This document shows, one piece after another, positions 46,235 to 57,300 of a stretch of DNA of 64,000 nucleotides. Origin of the DNA: Macrobrachium rosenbergii (taxonomy: Eukaryota; Arthropoda; Malacostraca; Decapoda; Palaemonidae); NCBI RefSeq assembly GCF_040412425.1, contig NC_089781.1:56082468-56146467 (forward strand). Reading direction: 5' to 3'. The translations under genes and the position numbers were made by a program. Each line of letters starts with the position of its first letter. Position 1 is the stretch's first letter. Under the pieces are notes generated by a model that saw nothing but the letters and a program-made list of their open reading frames with translations, searched no databases and was not told the DNA's origin.

Positions 46235-47295
46235 CTAATATGGGTAATAATAAGGATTTTTCCATGTCTCTTTCCTGCTCTGATATGTTGTTCTTTTCTT
46301 CATTTCCATAACTTCGGACATTAAAAAATCCAACTTTTCCAAAATAGTTGATCTCCTACCTTCATAATTATTCATTTTGTGTTTGTACCTGCACCTATCT
46401 CCATATCTGCACCATCCATTTACATCGTAGATACATTGCTTTGTTGCACTGTACCTGGGAGCTGATGCCTCATATCGTGGTGCTAACATTTCATAAAGTG
46501 GTGCCGGCTTGCTTTTTTTCTTCGTCACATACTCTTTATTCTTTCCTTTGTTTGTTTCATTTTTACTTTGATTTTTGATATGTATTTGCTTTTGATTTTC
46601 GCTCTTCATGACAACAGGATGCATGTATCTGCATTTTTTGTTGAATTTGCAACCTTTTCCTTCTTTCAGATTCCGACATACTTTTGGATGTAAATCGCTG
46701 CATTCAACCTCATAGCCATCTAGATATGCACATTTGCCATAAATTTCATAGTTGTGACATATCTTGGGATGTTTGTAGTGACATCTTTCACCGAATCTGC
46801 AATTTCCTCTTTTCAAAAGAGTGCAGACTGTGTCCTTTTTTCTTTTTTTTCTTGCTTTTTCCCTTCAATATGTATATCCGGGTACAGCCTCATTGGGATT
46901 TTTTTTTGCGTTGTCATTTCATAGTTTATTTCTTCGTATGTATGCTGTTGTATTGCCTCATATGTAGAGTCTATGAGTTTCTCTGCATCCATACTCTTAT
47001 CCTGTTCTTTGTTTTCATTACTGTTTTCTATCTCTTCAGTCTTATTTTCTTCTATTTCGTTTTCCTTTTCTTCCTCATCCTCAGTTTCATCATCCTCGAC
47101 TATCTGTACATTAAGTCTTGACTTAATAACATTGTCTATCCATATTAGACATGTTGAGCAAAATACTTTTGTGTCTTTTTTTTATTTTGCTGTACTTCGG
47201 TGCATGTAGGATGAGTTGGAACATGGCATGCACTGCATTTCCTTATCAGGTTTTGTGGATTTACAATTATATACCACACATTACATAGATTGCAG
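46235..47295 (-). pseudogene. LINE F ORF1 (PHD remnant, acidic tract, four CCCH fingers)
   Basis: 46235-46816 holds all four CCCH fingers intact: CRFGERCHYKH, CHNYEIYGKC with CSDLH, CKFNKKCRYMH, and CIYDVNGWCRYGDRCRYKH, ending at KNPYYYPY. Upstream, the acidic tract lies near 47040-47100 and the PHD remnant near 47150-47295 in other frames. The copy is truncated within the PHD-like cluster. Confidence 0.82.
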
Positions 47296-47845
47296 GGGTG
47301 GTGTTGAGGGACCACACTGTTTAAACTAGTTTTTTCGGAGGGGGAGAGGAGAGGGAAGTGGGAGGAAGTTCACTGGGAGATTTGTGGTGTTTAGGGACCA
47401 CACTGTTTAAACCATTTTTTGGGGGGTGAGGAGAGGGAAGTGGAAGACAATTTATTGGAAAGAGGGGTGGTGTTTAGGGACGACCACACTGTTTAAAATA
47501 GTTTTTTGGGGAGGGGGAGGAGAGGGTAGTAGGAGGAAGGTCACGATGATAGTGGTGGTGTTTAGGGACCACACTATTTAAACCAGTTTTTTGGGGGTGA
47601 GGAGAGGGAAGTAGGAGGGAAGGTCCCAAGGAGAGGGGTGATGTTTAGGGACCACAGTTTTTAAATCAGTTTTTTTTGGGGAGAGGGGGAGAATAGAGGG
47701 AAGTGGGAGGTAAGGTCCCCAGGAGAGGGGTGGTGTTTAGGGACCACACTGTTTAACAAATTTTTGGGGGGAGGGCTGAGAGGAGAGGGAAGTGGGTGGT
47801 AAGGTTGCTTGGAGAGGGGTGGTGTTTAGGAACCACATTGTTTAA
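47296..47845 (+). repeat. Satellite array block 8, forward orientation, up to the inversion point
   Basis: Six to seven monomers in forward orientation. The block stops inside a monomer at ATTGTTTAAAC. Confidence 0.95.
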
Positions 47846-47862
47846 ACCACCCCTCTCCCCGG
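47838..47862. other. Satellite orientation switch (inversion breakpoint)
   Basis: The plus strand reads TTGTTTAAACC and then directly ACCCCTCTCCCCGGGACC, which belongs to the reverse complement of the monomer. The switch sits at the GTTTAAAC palindrome, with TAAAC/CACC microhomology to CTAAACACCACC of the inverted unit. All satellite left of this point is forward and all to the right is inverted. Confidence 0.9.
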
Positions 47863-50826
47863 GACCTTGCCTCCCACTCCCCACACCTCTTCCCCCTCCC
47901 CCAAAAAACTGGTTTAAAAAGTGTGGTCCCTAAACATCACCCCTCTCCCCAGGAACTTCCCTCTCACTTCCCTCTGCTCCCCCCCCATTCCCCAAAAAAC
48001 TGGTTGAAACAGTGTCATCCATAAACACCACCCCTCTCCTGGGACCTTGTGTCCACTTTCGTCTCCTCTCCCTCTCCCATAAAAAACTGGTTTAAACAGT
48101 GTGGTTCCGAAACACCACCCCACTCACCGAGATCTTGCCTCCCAATTCCCTCTCCTCACGCCCAAAAACAGGTTTAAACAGTGTGGTCCCTAAACACCAC
48201 CACTCTCCGGTGACCTTGTCTCCCACTTCCCTCTACTCACTCACTCCCACAAAAAATTGGTTTAAACAGTGTGGTCCCTAAACAACACCCGTTTCCACAA
48301 TACCTTGCATCCTACTTACCTCTCCTTACCCCCAAAAAACTGTTTTAAACAGTGTGGTCCTAAACATCACCACTCTCCCCATGACCTTGCCTTCCACTTC
48401 CCTCTCCTCTCCCCCTACCCCAAAAAACTGGTTTAAACAGTGTGGTCCCTAAACACCACCCCTCCTCCTGGGCCCCAGGAGATGTTGCCTTGAACTTCCC
48501 TTTCCTCACCAACAAAAAACTGGTTTAAACAGTGTGGTCCCTATACATCACCACTCTTCCCAGGACCTTGCCTCCCACTTCCCTCCCCTCTTCCCCTCCA
48601 CCAAAATACTGGTTTAAACAGTGTGGTCCCTAAACATCACCCCTCTCTCCAGAACCTTCCATCCCACTTCCCTCTCCTTTCTCCCCTCACACAAAAAAAT
48701 GGTTTAAATCGTGTGGTCCCTTAACACCACCCCTCTCCCCTTGGACCTTGCCTCCCACTTCCCTCTCCTCTCCCGTTTCCCAAATACTGGTTTAAATGGT
48801 GGGGTCCCTAAACACCACACATCTCCCTGAGACCTTGCCTCCCTCTTCTGTCTCCTCACTCACCAAAAAACTGGTTTAAACAGTGTGGTCACTAAACACC
48901 ACTTCTTTCCCCGGGACCATACCTCCCACTTCCCACTCCCCTCCCCCTACACAAAAAACTGGTTTAAAGAGTGTGGTCCCTAAACACCACCTCTCTCCCA
49001 AGGACCTTGTCTCCCATTTCCCTATCCTCTCATCCCTCCCCCGAAAAATTGTTTTAAACGGTGTGGTCCCTAAACACCACCCCTCTCCCTGGAACCTTGC
49101 CTCCCACTTCCTTCCCCTCTCCCCCAAAAAACTGGTTTAAACAGAGTGGTCCCTAATCACCACCCCTCTCCCTGGACATTGACTCCTTCCCTCTCCTCTA
49201 CCCCTGCCACCAAAAATGGTTTAAACAAACTAGTCCCTAAACACCATCCATCTGCCGGGACCTTGCCTCCCACTTTCCTCTCCTCTCCTCCTTCCCCCAA
49301 AACTGGTTTAAACTATGTAGAACCTAAATAACACCCCTCTCCCCTGCACCTTGCCTCCACTTCCCTCTCCTCTCCCCCTCCACCAAAAAACTGGTTTAAA
49401 CAGTGTGGTCCCTAAACACCACCCCTCTCCAAGGGACCTTCCCTTCCACTTCCCTCTCCCCTGCCACTCCCCAAAAACTGGTTTAAACAGTGTGGTCTGT
49501 AAGCACAACCCCTCTCCCAGGGACCATGCCTCCCATTTTGCTGTCCACTCCCCATGCCCCAAAAAGCCAGTTTAAATAGTGTGGTCCCTAAACACCACTC
49601 TTATCCCCAGACCCTTCCCTCCCACTTCCCTCTCTTCTCCCCCTGCCTCAAAAAACTGGTTTAAACAGAGAGGTCCCAAAACCCCACCCCTCTGCCCGGG
49701 ACTTTGCTTCCCACTTCCCTCTCCTCTCCCCTTCCCCCCAAAAACCAGTTCAAACAAAGGTCCCTAAAAACCAATCCTCTCCCTGGACCTTGCCTCCCAC
49801 TTCCCTCTCCTCTTCTCCCTCCCCCAAAAAAGTGGTTTAAACAGTGTGGCCCCTAAAAACCACCACTCTCTCTGGAACGTGCCTCCCACTTCCTTCTCCT
49901 TTCCCCCTCCCCTAGATAACTGGTTTAAATAGTGTGGCCCCTAAAAACCACCACCCTCCCCAGAACCTTGCCTCCTACTTCCCTCTTCTCTCCCCCTCAC
50001 CCAAAAACTGGTTTAAACAGTCTGGTACCTAAATACTATCCGTCTCATTGGGACTTGGCCTCCCATTTCCCTCTCCTTTCCCCCTCCCCCAAAAAACTGG
50101 TTTAAACAGTGTGGTGCCTAAACACCGCCCGTCTCCCGGGTACCTTGCTCCACACCTTCCTCCCCTCTACCCCAAAAATCTGGTTTAAACAGTGTGGTCC
50201 CTAAACACCACCACTCTCCCGGGACCTTCCCTGCAATTTCCCTCTCCTCTTCCCCTCCCAAAAAACTGGTTGAACAGTATGGTACCAAAACACCACCTCT
50301 TTTCCTGGGACCTTGCCTCCCACTTCCCTTTCCTCTCCCCCTCCACCAAAATCTGGTTTGAACAGTGTGGCCCCTAAACACCACTCCTCTCCCTGGGAAC
50401 TTACCTCCCACTTCCCTCTCCTCTCCCCCTCCCCCAATAAACTGGTTTAAATAATGTGGTCCCTAGACACCACCCCTCTCCCGGAGACCTTGCCTCCCAC
50501 TTTCCTCTCCTCTCCCTCTCCCCCCAAAAAACTGGTTTAAACAGTGTGGTACCTAAACACCACCTGTTTCCCAGAGAACTTCCTTCCCACCTCCCTCTCC
50601 TCTCCCCCGAAAAACTGGTTTAAACAGAGTGGTCCCTAAACTGCACCCCTCTCCCCAGGAACTTACCTCTCACTTCCATCTCCTCTCCCCCCACCCCCAA
50701 AAAAACTGGTGTAAACATTATGGTCCTAAACACCACCCCTCTCCCTTGGACCTTCCCTCCCACTTCCCTCTCTTCTCTCCTTCCCCGAAAAACTTTATAA
50801 ACAGTATCGTACCTAAACACCACCCT
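47846..50826 (-). repeat. Satellite array block 9, inverted orientation
   Basis: About 34 monomers read as the reverse complement: CTGGTTTAAACAGTGTGG, CCTAAACACCACCCCTCTCC, GGGACCTTGCCTCCCACTTC and a pyrimidine tract. The block ends at CACCACCC where LINE G begins. Confidence 0.95.
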
Positions 50827-51354
50827 TGCCACAATTACGAGATCTATGGCAAATGTGCATATCTACATGGCTATGAGGAGGAATGCAGCGATCTATATCC
50901 AAAAATATGTAAAAACTGGAGAGAAGGAAATGGATGTAGGCTTAATAAAAAATGTAGGTATATGCATCCTGTAGCCATGAAGAATAAAAATCAAAATCAA
51001 ATACATATAAAAAATCAAGGTAAAAATGAAGCAAATAAAGAAAGGAACAAAGATCATATGATGAAGGAAAAAAGCAAGCCAACAACACATTACGAAATGT
51101 CAGCACCACGATATGAGGCATCAGCACCTAGATATAGTGCAAGGAACAAGCAATGTATCTACAATGCTAGGGGATGGTGCAGATATGGAGATAAATGCAA
51201 GTATATGCACAAAATGAATAAATATGAAGATGGAAGGTCAAATATAATGGAAAAGTTGGATTTTTTAATGTACAAATTTCTGGAAATGAAGAAAAGAACA
51301 ACATGTCAGAACAGGAAAGAGACATGGGAAAATCCTTATTATTACCCATATTAG
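50629..51354 (+). CDS. Satellite-LINE ORF1 fusion open frame (241 codons), copy G
   Basis: The first about 66 codons are satellite (ending SIVPKHHP) and run in frame into LINE ORF1 at the second CCCH finger: CHNYEIYGKCAYLHGYEEECSDL (here ending Tyr where the zinc-binding His is expected), then CRLNKKCRYMH, and CIYNARGWCRYGDKCKYMH. It ends at ETWENPYYYPY. The PHD, acidic tract and finger 1 are missing through 5' truncation. The satellite frame is the same VPKHHP frame used by the copy B fusion. Expression is unknown. Confidence 0.55.
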   Translation: MVPKLHPSPQELTSHFHLLSPHPQKNWCKHYGPKHHPSPLDLPSHFPLFSPSPKNFINSIVPKHHPCHNYEIYGKCAYLHGYEEECSDLYPKICKNWREGNGCRLNKKCRYMHPVAMKNKNQNQIHIKNQGKNEANKERNKDHMMKEKSKPTTHYEMSAPRYEASAPRYSARNKQCIYNARGWCRYGDKCKYMHKMNKYEDGRSNIMEKLDFLMYKFLEMKKRTTCQNRKETWENPYYYPY

Positions 51355-52700
51355 ATAATGGAGATAACACGCAACCCATCATAGTGATGAATGCGCAGGG
51401 TTTAGTTTCGAGTAACTCAAAAAGAAAGATAGAGTTCTTAGAAGAACTAACCCAAAATGGAAAAATAGAAATAATGAATATAAGTGAAACCTGGTATTCC
51501 CAAGAGACTGGTAATGATGACCAGATAAAGGGTTTTCAAACTTATAGATCAGGTAGAAAAAATAGAAATCAAGGGGGAACCGCAATGTATGGGAGAGACG
51601 TAAATCAAGCAAAAATCTGTGAGAAATATAGTAACACAGAATGTGAATTAAAAGAGGTAGAATTTGAATCTGAAAAATTAGTAACATTGTAATATAAAGA
51701 ACCCCTAATATTGAAGAATATTAAAGAGTTTGACATAATAATTGACAAATTGGATGATATATGTAGAAATCACAAAGACTGGACTATACTCCTATCTGGA
51801 GACTTTAACTTTCCTTTTGTAGGATGGAAAGAATGAATAGGAGACTGTGGTTGTATTTATACACAAAAAAAAGAGAGTAATAGTAGCGCAGAAGATAAGA
51901 GGCAATTTGAAAAGCTATTAGATATGCTACTAGAACATAACATTCAGCAAATAAATCACCTGCCAACAAGAAAGGATAATATTTTAGACCTAGTATTTGT
52001 GAACGAGGTGAACTATGTTAAAGAAATAATAGTGTATAATACGAGTATATCCGACCATAATGTCATAGAAATAACAGTCCATTCCAAAACACATGAAAAC
52101 AGAGATAAGCAAGAGACGAAAAAATGGGAAGGATATGGAAAATACAATTTCTATAGTAAGAATATAAATTGGTCAAAAATAAATGAAGAATTACACAAAG
52201 ACTGGGAAAACATATTTGTAAGTGATAATATACAGGTATATACAGATACATTGTATAAAATATTAGAGGAAATAGTGGAAAAATATATACCGAAGAAAAA
52301 AAGTAAACATCAGTCACGCATACCAAGAGACAGAAAGATCTTGTTCCAGAAAATCAGAAAGTGGAAAAAGGTCTTGCAAAAGAAAAGAATGCATGGAAAG
52401 TGATGGAACTAAAAAGTAAGATAGAAAATGCGGAACAAAAGATTATACAGTAAAAAGAAACTGAAAAATGGGACCTAGAAGAAAAGACCCTACAAAATAT
52501 CAAGCAAAACCCAAAAATTTTTTACTCATATGCAAAAAAGATGAATAAAATAAGAGTAGAAATAGGCCCTCTAAGAATTGAAGGGCGATTAACAAATGAA
52601 AAAAAGGAAATATGTAACATATTAGCAGAAAGATATGAGTGAATTTACACCTAGAATTGATAATGAAGATAATGATACAGAAATAAGAGATGAAAATACT
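51303..52700 (+). pseudogene. LINE G ORF2, endonuclease and linker part
   Basis: Frame from 51303 or the conserved internal ATG at 51324, overlapping ORF1 in the -1 frame. NISETWYSQ and GGTAMYGR are present up to a frame loss near 51690. 51924-52403 continues with NHLPTRKDNILDLVF, intact SISDHNV and the Lys-rich linker. Further breaks: an in-frame TGA near 51834 where other copies have an Arg codon, a frameshift near 52400, a TAA at 52451-52453 (TCA in other copies) and a deletion near 52637. Confidence 0.82.
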
Positions 52701-52739
52701 GAATATTAATCGGACATAGATATTACTGAAGCTGATATT

Positions 52740-54326
52740 GTGCAGGCTATTAATGAAAGTAAAAATGGATCAGCAGCAGGACCAGATGGTGTACGTGCCA
52801 TTTTGTTAAAGAAAGTGGTTCATTCAATCGCAAAGCCGCTAGCAATATTATTAAGACAAAGTATAGATACAGGCAAGATTTATGATGAGCATAAATTAGC
52901 ATATATTACCCTTATTTTCAAAAGTGGATAAAGACTAGAGGCAAGTAATTATAGGCCTGTGAGTCTGACATCTCATACTATGAAAGTTTATGAAAGGGTA
53001 ATGAAAAAAAATATAATGAAACATTTAATGAAAAATAGTTTGTATAATATGGGACAACATGGTTTTGTACCGGGAAAAAGTACACAAACCCAGCTGTTAG
53101 TCCACCATGAAAGCATATATAAAAATATGATAAACGAAAAAGATACAGATGTGGTTTACCTAGACTTTGCAAAAGCTTTTGACAAGGTAGACCATAATGT
53201 ATTAGCAAAAAAAATTAGAAAACATAACATTGTGGACAAAGTAGGAAGATGGATAAAAGAATTTTTACAAAACAGAAAACAGATAGTGATTGCAAACGAT
53301 GCGAAATCGGATGAAGCTACGGTAATATCCGGTGTGCCACAAGGTACGGTGTTAGCTGCATTGCCGTTTGTGATTATGATTGCAGACATAGACAGCAATG
53401 TTAAGGACTTGGTAGTGAGAAGTTTCACCGATGACACAAGAATAAGTAGAGAAATTACTTGTGATGAAGATAGCAACTCGCTACAAAGAGACCTAAACAA
53501 AATATATAAATGGGCAGAGGTAAATAGGATGGTATTTTACTCTGATAAATTTGAATCAATAAACTATGCTGATAAAGAAGGAATGCTATATGCATATAAA
53601 GGACCTAATAATGAGACAATCACAAATAAGGGAGCAGTTAAAGACCTTGGTGTGATGTTGAATAGGAATATGTTATGCAATGATCAAATAGCAATACTAC
53701 TGGCAAAATGCAAAGCAAAAATGGGAATGTTGTTCCGGCACTTCAAAAAAAGAAAAGCCGAACACATGATATTGCTTTATAAAACGTATGTACCTAGTCC
53801 ACTTGAATGTTGCAATATAATATGGTACCCACACTACCAAAAGGATATTGCACACATAGAGAGTGTACAAAGGTCATTTACAGCTAGAATAGAAGAAGTT
53901 AAGGACCTTGACTACTGGGAAAGACTACAATTCTTAAATTTATATAGTCTTGAAAGGAGAAGAGAAAGCTACATGATAATACAGGCATGGAAACAGAAAG
54001 AAGGAATTACCGAAAACATCATGGAGCTAAAAATATCAGAAAGAGCAAGCAGAGGTAGATTAATAGTGTGCAAAACTATACCAGGAAAACTAAGAAAAGC
54101 ACACAGGACATTAATCCACCACTCACCAGCATCTATAATGCAGCGTCTATTCAATGTGCTACCAGCTCATCTGAGGAACATAATAGGAGTGAGCGTAGAT
54201 TTGTTTAAGAATAAGTTCGACAATTATCTAAGATGCATCCCAGACCATCCAAGATTGGAAGATGCAAAATATACTAGAAGATGCATTAGCAATTCTCTGG
54301 TAGACATCAGAGGTGCCTCACACTGA
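52740..54326 (+). pseudogene. LINE G ORF2, reverse transcriptase (one internal stop)
   Basis: One frame runs from 52740 to 54326 with a single TAA at 52929-52931, where sister copies have TCA. The part after it, 52959-54326, is open for 455 codons. Motifs: AAGPDGV before the stop, NYRPVSLTS, YLDFAKAFDKVDH (Asp near residue 69 of the 455), GVPQGTVLAALPF (about 125-136; Pro replaces Leu), SFTDDT (about 155-160, catalytic Asp pair kept), DLGVMLNRN, and PLECCNIIWYPHYQKDI. It ends at Gly-Ala-Ser-His. No RNase H domain follows. It is the best RT in the window. Confidence 0.88.
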
Positions 54327-54349
54327 GGGACCTGGGGCAACCCGAACGA

Positions 54350-54378
54350 ACTGTAAGGTCTGTAAGGTCTGTAAGGTC
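54350..54378 (+). repeat. LINE G 3' tail, three TGTAAGGTC units
   Basis: CTGTAAGGTC repeated three times, directly followed by satellite CCTCTCCCCCTAAAAACTGG. It is the clearest view of the tandem-repeat tail that ends this LINE family. Confidence 0.9.
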
Positions 54379-57300
54379 TCCTCTCCCCCTAAAAACTGGT
54401 TTAAAAAGTGTGGTCCCTAAACACCACCCCTCTCACTGAGACCTTGCCTCCCACTTCCCTCTCCTCTACCCCTCCACCAAAAAACTGGTTTAAACAGTGT
54501 GGTCACTAAACACCACCTCCCTCCCAAAGACCTCGCCTCCCACTTCCCTCTCCTCTCCCCCCAAAACTGGTTTAAACAGTGTGGTACCTAAACACCACTG
54601 GTCTCCCCAGGACATTGCCTTCCTCTTCCCTCTCCCCTTCCTCTTCCCCCAAATCTGGTTTAAACTGTGTAGAACCTAAACAACTCCAATCTCCCGTGGA
54701 CCTTGCCTCCCAGTTCCCTCTCCTCTCCCCCTCTCCACCAAAAAACTGGTTTAAACTGTGTAGTCCCTAAACACCAACCCTCTCCCAGGGACCTTCCCTC
54801 CCTCTTCCCTCTCCTCTCCCCCTCCCCCAAAAACTGGTTTAAACAGTGTGGTCCCTCAACACCACACCTCTCCCTGGAATCGTGTCTCCCACTTCCCTCT
54901 CCTCTCCCCTTCCCATAAAAAACCAGTTTAAACAGTGTGGTCCTTAAACATTGCCTCTCTCCCCAGAACCTTAACTCCAACTTCTCTCTCTTCTCCCCCT
55001 CCCTCAAAAACTGTTTAAACAGTGTGGTCCCTAAACACCACCCATCTCCCCAGGATCTTGCCTCCCACTTCCCTCTCCTCTCCCCCTTCCTCAAAAAACT
55101 GTTTAAAACCGAAAGGTCCCTAAACACCACCCCTCTCCCTTGGACCTTGCCTCCCACTTCCGTCTCCTCTCCCCCTCCCCTCTAAAATTGGTTCAAACAG
55201 AGAGGTCCCTAAACACCACCCTCTCCCCTGGACTTTGCCTCATACTTCCATCTCCTCTCCCCCTCCCCCCCAAAATTGGTTCAGTCAAAGAGGTCCCTAA
55301 ACAAAACTCTTCTCCCCAGGACCTTGCCTCCCACTTCCCTCTCCTCTCCTCCTCCCCCAAAAATCTGATTTAAACAGAGAGTTCCCTAAACACCACCCCT
55401 CTCCCCAGGACCTTGCCACCCACTTCCATGTGCTCTCCCCCTTTCCAAAAAAAACTGGTTTAAACAGTGTGGTCCCTAAACAGAGAGGTCCCTAAACACC
55501 ACCCCTCTCCCCTGGACTTTGCCTCCCACTTCCCTTTCCTCCTCCCCTTCCCTCAAAAACTGGTTCAAACAGAGAGGTTCATAAACACCTCTCCTCTCCC
55601 CAGTACCTTGCCTGCCACTTCCCTCTCCTTTCCCCCTCCCCCAAAAATTTTTTTAAACAGAGAGATCCCTAACACCACCCCTCTTCCAAGGACCTTGCCA
55701 CCCACTTCTATCTCCTCTCCCCCTCCCCAAAAAAACTGGTTTAAACAGTGTGGTCCCCAAACACCACCCCTCACCCCAGAACCTTCCTTCCCTCTTCCCT
55801 CTCCTCTCCCCCTCCCGAAAAACCAGTTCAATCAGTGTGGTGTCTAAACACCTTCCCTCTCCCTGGGACCTGGCCTATCACTTCCCTCTCCTCTCCCCCT
55901 CCCCCAAAAACTGGTTTAAAGTGTTGCACCTAAACACCACCGTCTCCCGGGGACCTTGACCCACACTTCCCCTCCTCTCCCGCCAGTAATTGGTTTAAAC
56001 AGAGTGGTCACTAAACACCACCCCTCTTCCCGGGAACTTACCTCCCAATTCCATCACCTCGCTCCCCTCCCCCAAAACTGGTTTAAACAGTGTGCTCACA
56101 AAACACCACCCCTCTCCTCGGACCATCCCTCCCATTTTCCTCTCCTGTCATCCCTCCCCCAAAAACTAGTTTAAACAGTATGGTACCTAAACACCACCCC
56201 TCTCCCCGGGACTTGCCTCCCAATTCCGTTTCCTCCTCCCCTCCCCAAAAACTGGTTTGAACAGTGTCGTCCCTAAACACCACCCCTCTCCCAGGGAACT
56301 TGCCTCCCACCTCCCCCTCCTCTACCCCCTCCACCAAAAAACTGGTTTAAACAGTGTGGTCCCTAAACACCACCCCTCTCCCCGAGACCGTGCCTCCCAC
56401 TTCCTTCTCCTCTCCCCCTCCTATAAAAAAATTTGTTTAAACATTGTGGTACTTAAAAACCACCCGTTTCCCCGGGACCTTGGCTCACACTTCCCTCCCC
56501 TTTCCCACAAAAAACTGGTGTAAAAAGAGCGGTCCCTAAACTGCAGCCCTCTCCCTGCGAACAAACCTCCCACTTCCCTCTCCTCTCCCCATCACCCTCT
56601 CCAAAAACTGGTTTAAACAATATGGTACCTAAACCCCAACCCTCTCACCCTCTCCTCTCACCCTCTCCTCTCCCCCAAAAGACTGGTTTCAACAGAGTGG
56701 TCACTAAACACCACCCCTCTCACTGAGACCTCACTTCCCACTTCCCTTTCCTCTCCCCCTCCGCCAAAAAACTGGTTTAAACAGTGTGATCCCTAAACAC
56801 CACCCCCTCTCCCCCCTGATCTTCCCTCCCACTTCCCTCTCCTCTCCCCCTCCCCAAAAAACTGGTTTAAACAGTATGGTACCTAAACACCATCCCTATC
56901 ACCCTCTCCTCTTCCAACGAAAACTGCTTTAAACAGTATGGTCACTAAATACCATCCCTCTCACCGAAACCTCACCTCCAACTTCCCTCTCCTCTACACC
57001 TCCCCAAAAAAACAGTGTGGTCCCTGAACACCTCCCCTTTCCTTAGGACCTTGCCTCCCACTTCCCTATCCTCTCATCCCTCCCCCAAAAAACTGGTTTA
57101 AACAGTGTGGTCCCTAAACACCACCCCTCTCAACGAGACCTCGCTTCCCACTTCCCTTTCCTCTCCCCCTCCCTCAAAAAACCGGTTTAAACAGTGTGGT
57201 CCCTAAAACCCACCTCTCTCCCTAGGACCTTCCCTTCCACTTCCCTCTCCTCTGCCCCTCCCCCAAAAAACTGGTTTAAACAGTATGGTCCCCAAACACC

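Larger units (their letters stand above)
43235..47295 (-). mobile_element. LINE F: 5'-truncated CR1/L2-like retrotransposon
   Basis: A 4.06 kb reverse-strand copy. The tail on the element strand is two TGTAAGGTC-type units, adjoining satellite at CTCTCCCCGCGACC. The 5' end is in the PHD-like region of ORF1 and adjoins satellite after CACCACCCC. Insertion is therefore at CACCACCCC/CTCTCCCC with no visible duplication. Confidence 0.9.
50827..54378 (+). mobile_element. LINE G: 5'-truncated CR1/L2-like retrotransposon, forward strand
   Basis: The only plus-strand copy (3.55 kb). It starts inside ORF1 between CCCH fingers 1 and 2, contains all of ORF2 with several breaks, and ends with three TGTAAGGTC units (54350-54378) after a roughly 25-nt 3' UTR. 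It carries the longest intact RT frame of the window. It lies in inverted satellite, so its orientation relative to the monomer is the same as for all other copies. Confidence 0.92.
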
